From contig CM077667.1 in assembly GCA_039707655.1 (NCBI GenBank), forward strand, positions 413,521,409-413,585,408: a DNA stretch of 64,000 nucleotides, in the 5' to 3' direction. This document shows, in pieces, positions 55,550 to 64,000 of this stretch. Every line of letters begins with the position of its first letter. Position 1 is the stretch's first letter. Position numbers and translations under genes: made by a program. The DNA is from Elymus sibiricus (lineage: Eukaryota; Streptophyta; Magnoliopsida; Poales; Poaceae). A model generated the notes under the pieces. It did not search any database and was not told where the DNA came from. It saw only the letters and a program-made list of their open reading frames with translations.

Positions 55550-57233
55550 TGTTGGAAATATGCCCTAGAGGCAATAATAAATTAGTTATTATCATATTTC
55601 CCCGTTCATGATAATAGTAGACAAATACTATGTCCCTAGTATGCCTCTACTAGACTAGCTCGTTGATCAAAAGATGGTCAAGGTTTCCTGACCATGGACA
55701 TGAGTTGTCATTTGATAATGGGATCACATCATTAGGAGAATGATGTGATGGACATGACCCAACCGTTAGCATAGCAAATGATCGTTCAGTTTATTGCTAT
55801 TGCTTTCACTATGTCAAATACACGTTCCTCTGACCATGAGATCATGCAACTCCCGGATACCGTAGGAATACTTTGGGTGTATCAAACGTCACAACGTTAC
55901 TGGGTGATTATAAAGGTGTACTACAGGTATCTCCGAAAGTGTTTGTTGAGTTGGCATGGATCGAGATTGGGATTTGTCACTCCGACTATCGGAGAGGTAT
56001 CTCTGGGCCCTCTCGGTAATACAGCATCACAGAAGCCTTGCAAGCACCGTGACTAAAGAGTTAGTTGCAAGATGATGTATTACGGAACGAGTAAAGAGAC
56101 TTGCCGGTAACGAGATTGAACTAGGTATTGGATACCGACGATCGAATCTCGGGCAAGTAACATACCGCCAGACAAAGGGAACAACGTATGTTGACATATG
56201 AGGTTCACCGATAAAGATCTTTGTGGAATATGTAGGAACCAATATGAGCATCCAGGTTCCGCTGTTGGTTATTGACCGGAGAGTCGTCTCGATCATGTCT
56301 ACATCATTCCCGAACCCGTAGGGTCCGCACACTTAAGGTTCGATGACGATTTAGTATTATATGAGTTATGTGATTGGTGGCCGAAGTTTGTTCGGAGTCC
56401 CGGATGAGATCACGGACATGACGAGGAGTCTCGAAATGGTCGAGAGGTAAAGATTCATATATTGGAAGGCTATATTCGGACGTCGGAAAGGTTCCGAGTG
56501 ATTCGGGTATTTTTCGGAGTACCGGGGAGTTACGGGAATTCACCGGGAGAAGTAATGGGCCTTATTGGGCCATACGGGAAAAGGAGAGGCAGGCCACGTG
56601 AGGAGGCGCGCGCCCCCCCTTGCCCAAACCGAATTGGACTAGGGGAGGGGGAGCAGCCCCCTCTTTCCTTTCCCTCTCCCTTCCCCCTTTCCTACTCCGT
56701 ATGGGAGGTGGAATCCTACTAGGACTAAGGAGTCCTAGTAGGACTCCCCACACTTGGCGCACCCCTAGGGGGCCGGCCTCCTCCCTCTCATCCTTTATAT
56801 ACGGGGGCAAGGGGGCACCCCAAAGTACACAATTGTCCCATAGCCGTGTGCGGTGCCCCGATCTCCGTTTTCCACCTCGGTCATATTTTCGGAGAGCTTA
56901 GGCGAAGCCCTGCCGGAATCACTTCACCGTCACCGTCGCCATGCCGTCGTGCTGACGGAACTCATCTACTTCCTCGACGTCTTGCTGGATCAAGAAGGCG
57001 AGGATCGTCACCGAGCTGCATGTGTGTAGAACTCGGAGGTGCTGTACGTTCGGTACTCGATCGGTGGAGCTCGAAGGATTGTTCGACTACATCAACCGCG
57101 TTGTGAGACGCTTCCGCTAACGGTCTACGAGGGTACGTAGACACACTCTCCCCTCTCGTAGCGATGCATCTCCATGGATAGATCTTGCGTGAGCGTAGGA
57201 ATTTTTTTGAAATTCATGCTCCGTTCCCCAACA
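55550..57233 (+). mobile_element. Solo LTR of the BARE-1/WIS/Angela copia group
   Basis: It starts TGTTGGAAATATGCCCTAG and ends ..CGTTCCCCAACA, with the perfect target duplication ACTAG at 55545-55549 and 57234-57238. It is 1684 bp, with a TATA at about 56791-56801 (CTTTATATACG). It is the same family as 20142-21870, in opposite orientation. It interrupts the host protein between IPKKL and GDLGVP. ORFs in it are spurious. Confidence 0.92.
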
Positions 57234-57238
57234 ACTAG

Positions 57239-57774
57239 GAGATCTCGGAGTACCTACTATACCATGCTCTATTAAAAGAAATTATGTTAAAACTGCTTTA
57301 TGTGACCTTGGAGCTGCTGTTAGTGTTATGCCTTTCTCTTTGTATCGTAGACTTGATTTGAAAAAGTTGACACCTACTGAAATCTCTTTGCAAATGGCTG
57401 ATAAATCAACTGCTTTACCCATCGGTATTTGTGAGGATGTGCCTGTCGTAGTTGCAAATGTTACTATCCTAACAGACTTTGTTATTCTTGATATTCCCGA
57501 GGACGACAGTATGTCGATCATCCTTGGTAGACCTTTTTTAAATACTGCAGGGGCTGTTATTGATTGCAACAAAGGCAATGTCACTTTTCATGTTAATGGT
57601 AATGAGCATACGATGCACTTTCCGAAGAAACAACCTCAAGTTCATAGTATCAACTCTATTGGAGAAACTCCAACAATTGCTATTGGAGGTTTTAAATTCC
57701 CTCTCCCTACTGTCAAGAAGAAATATGAAATAATAATGGTAGGGGACATGCCTGTCCCCGTTGAGGTAACTTAG
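57239..57774 (+). pseudogene. Retropepsin-like protease domain of the Athila-like element
   Basis: The frame continues gag across the solo LTR (phase is preserved once one ACTAG copy is removed). It contains ALCDLGAAVSVMP, with the plant Athila-type DLGA active site, and SIILGRPFLNTAG, the retropepsin flap-side motif. It ends at a stop at 57772-57774, and no reverse transcriptase follows. Family role: processing of gag-pol. Confidence 0.75.
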
Positions 57775-57984
57775 TGTTATTCGAAAATTCTCCGGTTTCA
57801 TGTTACTCGAAAGAAGTTTGTTAATAAGACTTGATCAACCTTGTTAATGAATTCCTTTTGACGGGCATGAGATGGATGAATTTAGAAAGCACAACCTTCT
57901 GTACCCAACTTTTACTTTCGGTTATTTAGATTAAATAAAGCAAAAATACTATTATACTTCCGTTTTCTGAATTATCCGTGCAAT

Positions 57985-58200
57985 AAAAAATGACCTGAAA
58001 ATAAAAGTTCTCCAAATGCCCTGAAAATGTAGTATGATTTTTTCTGGAATATTTAAGAATTTCTGGCACTAAGAACACATCAGGGGGCTGCACCAGTGGG
58101 CCACAAGCCTACAGGGCGCGCCCACCCCCCTGGGCGGGCCCCCCTGGCTTGTGGGTCCCACGTAGGCCCCCTCACTTATTCCAGCACCCATCCACTTCGT
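57985..58200 (+). repeat. LTR-like block inside the element, where pol is expected
   Basis: The stretch reads AAATAAAAGTTCTCC..CCTGAAAAT..GGAAT, then CAGTGGGCCACAAGCC, GGCGCGCCC and GGCTTGTGGG. This is the same order as the 5' third of the element's own LTR (51987-52165). It is diverged but collinear. It lies between the protease stop and the Athila-type ORF. Confidence 0.55.
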
Positions 58201-58561
58201 CTTCCTCCAGAAAAAAATCCCACCATTGCTCAAGCCCGTGTTCTAGCTCATTTTGCTGCCATTTTCGATCTCCTTGTGCAAACTCCATTTGCAAAACTGT
58301 TTTGGGGGATTGTTCTTCGGTATGTGACTCCTCCAATGGTCCAATTAGTTTTTGTTCTAGTGCTTTAGATATTGCAAATTTTTGCTACTGTGGTGACCTT
58401 GTTCTTGAGCTTGCATGTCAAATTTGTATGGTCCCAAGTAGTTTTGATGCATGATATAGCCTCTAGGCACTTGTGGGAGTAGTTGCTATAAGTTTTGTTG
58501 AGTTTTGTTCACCTTTATTTTGAGTCACTAAAAATTTCAAAGATTTTTCAGAGAAAGAAAG

Positions 58562-59579
58562 ATGTTGAGGAGAACATACCAAGGTGGTTCCTCGAGAAAG
58601 AAGGCCCCGAGACTCGCGATACGTGAGCCCGACTTTGAACCACCGAGGGAAGCTCAAGTGCGGCCTTGTAAATGGCCGTCGGATCAATTCATGGTTCATG
58701 CCGGTTTCAAGGAAGAATTTACGCGTACACACGAAATGCTGGCCTTGAAGATTTCGTTTCAGACCAATGCAAGCAATATTATCAACTCACTGATTCCTTC
58801 GTGCGGAGGTTTGAATTTTCATCCAGGCATAATACGCATTATGTTCTATTAAATCTTTATGATGAATCTTATACTATGGACCTAGAAGATTTTAACCGTG
58901 CATGCAAAATTCCACAATGGGGCAGCCATGGTGATCCTCACAAAACTGAATATAATGATTTTCTTGCTAGCATCACTGTGGGAGAAACTAGAAACATTAC
59001 ACAGGCTACCTTGGGGAGCATTCACTTTCCTGCTATACATTATTTTGCACTCTTCATAGGTAGATGTATTAACGGTAAACATGATCATAGCCACCTTTGT
59101 GTACCTGATCTTAGTATTCTTAAGATTGCGGTAATGGGTGATAGACGATATAACTTGGGGCTATTATTGCTAGGAGGCTACATAAAAATGCTAAGGAAGG
59201 AGATTTCTTTAGCGGGATTTATGCCACTCGTGTAGCTAATTATCTTGGGGTACCCATAAGGGGGAATGATATTGAGTTACCACCTGCTTTTCTTGATTAT
59301 GAGGCTATGGTGCGCTACCAATTTCTTGAGAGGAACGAACAGTCCTTCCTGTACCGACTAATTTTTGATAGACAGTGTGTTGTCCATATTACCCTGCCTG
59401 CTCCTGCCTTCTTTAACTTTCAGGAAAAACAGAGACACTTTATAACCAGAGAGGAGGCAAACGAGTACGAGAGAGAGGCGGAAGCCGCTTGCCTCCGCGC
59501 TGCAGCCGTTCAGGCAGTAGTCGCCGCAGCCCAGTACAACCCCAACTATGACTTTGGATATTATCCGGGCCAGCCATAG
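58562..59579 (+). pseudogene. Athila-type ORF (retrotransposon ORF-1-like), frameshifted
   Basis: The frame starts MLRRTYQGGSSRKKAPRLAI. It continues with HAGFKEEF, then (after a frameshift near 58725) NAGLEDFVSDQCKQYYQLTD, YDESYTMDLEDFNRACKIPQ and HFPAIHYFALFIGRCINGKH. After a second shift near 59170 it reads ATRVANYLGVP..NDIELPPAFLDY and ends ..YNPNYDFGYYPGQP. The conserved blocks match a protein common in Triticeae Athila-like elements and related to Arabidopsis Athila ORF-1. Its function is not established. Here it is broken by at least two frameshifts. Confidence 0.65.
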
Positions 59580-61601
59580 CCCTATACCAACTTAGGCCAA
59601 AAGCCTAAGCTTGGGGGAGTACGTATTTCTCACCACCATTACATTCATGTTCATACACTAATCTTAGTAGTCGGTGCTTATACTTTTTCATTGAATCATC
59701 CATGGTATTTTATTTCTTCTTTCCGCTTTCTTCTTGTGTGCTTAATTAACCTTGAGAAAATCAAAAAAAATTAGCTCTAGCTTTACCTTTTAGTTTGTTT
59801 AGTTGTAGCATTAAAATAAAACCCAAAAAAAAATTCTCGTTCTTCTTTTGCTTGTTGGGAGCTTTCCCGTGTAAATAGTTTTCCTTTCTTCTTTGGGTCG
59901 TAAGGAGAAGACCACAATGAAATGTTGAGTGGCTCTCATATGCATTATTGTTTATCTATCAGAGAGCCCATATTACCTTGCCTTCTCCTTTGAGTTATTG
60001 TTTGCAGATTCCAGCTTAGTCCCATGCACGTGCACTCTTATTATTATTCACACCGTTCGGTCGTGCAAGTGAAAGGCAATAATGACGATATATGATGAAG
60101 TGATTGAGATGGAGAAAAGCTGGTATGAACTCGACCTATTTTGTTTTTGTAAATATGATTAGCTCATCGTTCTGGATTTAGCTCATTATGGATGAAACAT
60201 GTTTGCAATGCCAATTAGAGAATATAGTTACTCATGCCATGCTTAATTAGCTAAGAGTGTATAATGGTTTGTCTTGAGTGCCAACATGCATTTTTAAAAT
60301 GGTTGTGATGTAGTATGATAGGATGGTATCCTCCTCTGAATGATTCAAGTGGCTTGACTTGGCACATGTTCACGCATGTAGTTGAAACAAAATCAACATA
60401 GCCTCCACGATGTTTATATTCATGGTGATTTATATCCTACTCATGCTTGCATTCAATGTTGGTTAATCTCAATGCATGTTTATGACTGTTGTTGCTCTCT
60501 AGTTGGTCGCTTCCCAGTCTCTTGCTAGCCTTCACCTGTACTAAGCGGGAATACTGCTTGTGCATCCACTTCCATAAACCCAAGGTTGTTCCATATGAGT
60601 CCACCATACCTACCTATATGCGGTATTTACCTGCCGTTCCAAGTAAATTTGCATGTGCCAAACTCTAAACCTTCAAATAATATTCTGTTTTGTATGCCCG
60701 AATCGCTCATGTAGTGACTAGGGGCTGTCGGTATCTTCCATGCTAGGGGGTTATTCTCACAATGAGTGTTTATTCACTAGTCATTCACGGGAAAGTGGCT
60801 GGTGATCGGGATGCCCAGTTCCATGCTCAAAAATCAAATCAAAATATAATGAAACAAAACTCCCCCAGGATTGTTGTTTGTATGGACGGTACCCATGGAT
60901 TCGGCTCGCCGTGGAGTGTGTTTGATTGGTGGAGGGGGAGTGAAAACTTTATCATTCTGTTTGGGAACCGCCTATAATGTATCTAGCATGGAAGATGGCG
61001 AGATCTCTCGGTCATTATGTTGACAATGAAAGCATACCGCTCAAAATTATTATTCATCCCTGTTTTAAAAGCTCGAGCTCTGGCACATCTGCAAATCAAT
61101 GCTTCCCTCTGCGAAGGGCCTATCTATTTTACTTTACTGTTGAGTCATCCTCCTCTTATAAAAAGCACCAGTTAGAGAGCACCACCGTCATTTGTATGCT
61201 TTGTTATTAATTGATATTGAGTATGACTGTGACTGGATCTCTTTTACCATCAATTACAATTTCCAGTCAGCCCTTGTTCTTCAGAGGTGCTCTGCATTTA
61301 TGTTTTGCGGTCTCAGAAAGGGCTAGCGAGATACCATTATATCATATTGTATCATGATTGTTTTGATAAAATTGTTGTCATCCGAGATTTATTATTATTG
61401 CTCGCTAGTTGATTATGCCATTGATATGAGTAAATGTGAGACCTAAATGTTATTGTGAATATGGTTAGTCTATAATCTTTGCTGAAAACCTGAACATCAG
61501 TTGGACATATTTACAACAACAAGATCAAACAGAGTTTGTAAAAGTTTTTCTTTGTCACTTTCAGTTTGTCAACTGAATTGCTTGAGGACAAGCAATGGGT
61601 T
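59580..61601 (+). other. Non-coding 3' region of the 51853-63020 element
   Basis: It begins with a polypurine-like AAGCTTGGGGGAGTACG at 59608. No protein is recognised. 60540-60830 is related to 17080-17400 in the other Athila-like element. ORFs at 60762-61210 are short and unsupported. Confidence 0.6.
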
Positions 61602-61615
61602 AAGCTTGGGGGAGT
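61602..61615 (+). other. Polypurine tract of the 51853-63020 element
   Basis: AAGCTTGGGGGAGT lies directly before the 3' LTR start TGATACGTCTCC. Confidence 0.75.
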
Positions 61616-63020
61616 TGATACGTCTCCATCGTATCTACTTTTCCAAACTCTTTTGCCCTTGTTTTGGACTCTAATTTGCATGATTTGAATGGAACTAACC
61701 CGGACTGACGCTGTTTTCAGCAGAATTGCCTTGGTGCTATTTTTGTGCAGAAATAAAAGTTCTCGGATTGACCTGAAAATTTACGGACAATATTTTTGGA
61801 ATTAGTAAAAAATACTGGCGAAAGAATCAACCAGAGGGGGTCCACCCATTGGCCACAAGCCAGGGGGGCGCCTCCCCCCCTAGGGCGCGTCCAGGTGGCT
61901 TGTGGGCCCCCTGCAACTCCTCCGACCTCAACTCCAACTCCATATAACCCTATTCGGGGAGAAAAAAAATCAAGGAGAAGAGTTCATCACGTTTCACGAT
62001 ACGGAGCCGCCGCCACCTCCTGTTCTTCCTCGGGAGGGCAGATCTGGGGTCCGTTTTGGGCTCCGGAGAGGGGAAATCGACGCCGTCGTCATCACCAACC
62101 ATCCTTCATCACCAATTTCATGATGCTCTCCGCCGTTCGTGAGTAATCCCGTCGTAGGCTTGCTGGACGGTGATGGGTTGGATGAGATTTACCATGTAAT
62201 CGAGTTAGTTTTGTTAGGGTTTGATCCCTAGTATCCACTATGTTCTGAGATTGATGTTGCTATGACTTTGCTATGCTTAATGCTTGTCACTAGGGCCCAA
62301 GTGCCATGATTTCAGATCTGAACCTATTATATTTTCATGAATATATATGTGTTCTTGATCCTATCTTGCAAGTTGTAGACACCTATTACGAGTTATGATC
62401 CGCATGCCCCAGGGTGACAATAACTGGGATTCTTTCCGGTGATTACCGTAGTTTGAGGAGTTCATGTATTCACTAAGTGCTAATGCTTTGGTCCGGTTCT
62501 CTATTAAAAGGAGGCCTTAATATCCCTTAGTTTCCATTAGGATCCCGCTGCCACGGGAGGGTAGGACAAAAGATGTCATGCAAGTTCTTTTCCAGAAGCA
62601 CGTATGACTATATATGGAATACATACCTACATTATATTGATGAATTGGAGCTAGTTCTGTGTCACCCTATGTTATAACCGTTGCATGATGAATGCCATCC
62701 GACATAATTATCCATCACTGATCCGTTGCCTACGAGCTTTTCATATATTGATCTTTGCTAAAGTTACTTTTCCGTTGCCACTGTTACGATTGCTACAAAA
62801 CCGCTACTGTTACTTTTGCTACCGTCACCGTTACTTCCATACTACTTTGCTACTAAATACTTTGCTGCAGATATTAAGCCTTTCAGGTGTGGTTGAATTG
62901 ACAACTCAGCTGCTAATACTCGAGAATATTCTTTGGCTCCCCTTGTGTCGAATCAATAAATTTGGGTTGAATACTCTACCCTCGAAAACTGTTGCGATCC
63001 CCTATACTTGTGGGTTATCA
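61616..63020 (+). repeat. 3' LTR of the 51853-63020 element
   Basis: It is collinear with the 5' LTR over 1405 bp and ends ..TTGTGGGTTATCA, followed by CACTA. Confidence 0.9.
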
Positions 63021-63082
63021 CACTACTATATTACTTCATCCTTCCTCTTCGGGGAAAAACCCAACACAACTCACAAGTATCA

Positions 63083-63410
63083 AAAATAGTTTCTCGTGCC
63101 GTTGCCGGGGAGACATCACCAACTTCGTTCGAGGTACCTACACACACACTAGCATTTACTTGTTCTACTTGCCTAGTATGCTATCTTTATCTTTGTCACC
63201 CAAAAACAGGAAGTAAGCCAAAAATTAAGATAATTGGATCCTCATTTGCTTGCTAATCTTTTTAAACTTGCTGCTTATTGTAAACCAAGAGCTAATAATG
63301 AAGTGATAAATGAAAATGCTATTTGGATACATTCACTTAATGAAAATCATGATTGCAATGTTGTTAGTGAAAATTCTATGAATGTCAATTGTGCTAATGA
63401 TCATGATTGG
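63083..63410 (+). mobile_element. Primer site and 5' interior of another Athila-like element, truncated
   Basis: The primer site TCGTGCCGTTGCCGGGGA (63094-63111) differs from the tRNA-Asp complement at two bases. The interior includes a frame with NENHDCNVVSENSMNVNCAN, related to the ORF at 12510-13082. It stops abruptly near 63410, where Tat-like sequence begins. Confidence 0.65.
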
Positions 63411-64000
63411 AGGACATTTCAGAAAAAGTTGTCAGTGCTTAGCTGCCGGACACATCTATACTCCTAGTCCTCAGGGCTTAATTATACACTTCGGACAAGG
63501 GAAAGCGCGTTTTTATACCGCGTGACCGGACTAGTTTTCTCTTTGTTAAAAAGGTAACGTGAGTCGGTTTTTGAGATCTTGCGCAGTTTCTTGGACTGGA
63601 CTGTTGAGCTTGCGTGCCAAGCCGAAAACTATCAAGACAAAGACATTATCCGAAATAAGACATCATCTTCGGCTTCTAAGACAAGTTCAAGGGCTACTAA
63701 TGGTGTCCTAGACTAGGGGGTCCCAGCCGAGCTGGTCTAGTCCATGGGCCAGACTAGAGGCCCGTCAAGAAGGAAGGACATCGGAGGCCCTTAGGACGTG
63801 GCGTGAGCACATCGGACTCTACCGAAGACCTAGCGTGTACTGCAAGGAGGGCTGATTTGTTCGACATGTAATCTATACTTGGTAACCGGCATTCATGTAA
63901 CCCTTGATACACCCGGTGCCTATATAAGTCGGAGGATTTAGCCCATAGAGGATACCCATATACATTCATCATCACCCCTAGGATTTGCACCACAAACATA
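63411..64000 (+). mobile_element. 3' end of a Tat-like LTR element, running off the right edge
   Basis: Interior sequence leads to the polypurine tract and LTR junction AAGGGCTAC/TAATGGTGTCC. The LTR starts at 63698 and is related at its start to the LTRs at 5079 and 10575. It contains the TATA box TATATAAG at 63921-63928. The 5' part of the element is missing and the LTR end lies outside the window. Confidence 0.75.

Larger units (their letters stand above)
51853..63020 (+). mobile_element. Full-length Athila-like LTR retrotransposon lacking pol
   Basis: The LTRs are 51853-53253 and 61616-63020, about 1.4 kb each. They are nearly identical apart from a few percent differences by eye, so insertion was fairly recent. 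The order is: tRNA-Asp primer site, gag, protease, an LTR-like block, an Athila-type ORF, a long 3' non-coding region, polypurine tract. No reverse transcriptase, RNase H or integrase motif is visible. A BARE-type solo LTR (55550-57233) splits the gag/protease frame. It cannot move by itself. Confidence 0.85.
50357..63082 (+). mobile_element. LTR split by a nested element, sharing 3' and 5' LTR roles
   Basis: The pieces 50357-51852 and 63026-63082 join into one LTR of about 1.55 kb, from TGATACATCTCC to ..CACAAGTATCA. The inserted element 51853-63020 is flanked by CGCTA (51848-51852) and CACTA (63021-63025), a target duplication with one mismatch. A polypurine tract lies before this LTR and a primer site after it, so the LTR ends one element and begins another. 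Confidence 0.8.

Noticed and set aside
56462..57106. ORFs shared with 20269-20902 on the other strand
   Set aside because: Both sets lie in the same positions of BARE-type LTRs, which are non-coding.

Overview
The window is repeat-rich plant DNA, most likely from a Triticeae grass (wheat, Aegilops or barley group). The organism call rests on three things: two solo LTRs of the BARE-1/WIS/Angela type, several related LTRs with a tRNA-Asp primer site and Athila-like internal genes, and a GC-rich monocot-style gene island. No bacterial, organellar, rRNA, tRNA or CRISPR feature was seen. Family names for repeats are from recognition only; no database was searched.

Layout. 1-3680: minus-strand Athila-like LTR element (protease, gag, primer site, truncated LTR), running off the left edge. 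About 4241-27612: one old L1-type LINE on the plus strand, split by nested insertions. Into it went a non-autonomous Athila-like element (4729-19913). That element carries a 6 kb coding-free Tat-like LTR element in its 5' LTR (5079-11064) and a solo LTR in its interior (14180-15699). A solo LTR at its 3' edge (19918-23179) was itself hit by a BARE-type solo LTR (20142-21870). 27613-45744: gene island with few large repeats. It has an intact GIR1-like EAR/zinc-ribbon repressor gene (28465-28845), an F-box/DUF295 gene on the minus strand (32190-33365), a PIF1-type helicase pseudogene, two MITEs, a LINE tail and tandem arrays. 45778-64000: retroelements again. An LTR fragment precedes an Athila-like 3' region with a solo LTR in it, then an LTR (50357-63082) interrupted by a full-length Athila-like element (51853-63020). 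That element has gag, protease and Athila-type ORF relics but no reverse transcriptase, and contains a BARE-type solo LTR. A Tat-like 3' end closes the window.

How it works together. Nearly every retroelement is non-autonomous or dead, so movement would need proteins from elsewhere. Five solo LTRs have perfect 5-bp target duplications, which shows strong LTR-LTR deletion. The most unusual signal is in the gene island: six insertions of only 14-30 bp, each a 5-7 nt body plus an A-rich tail between 9-19 bp direct repeats. They look like extremely 5'-truncated target-primed retroposition footprints. Others are ten TCGGTG/CACCGA palindromes upstream of a TATA box in a solo LTR, repeated polypurine-tract-like motifs inside two elements, an LTR serving as both a 3' and a 5' LTR, and an LTR-like block where pol is missing.
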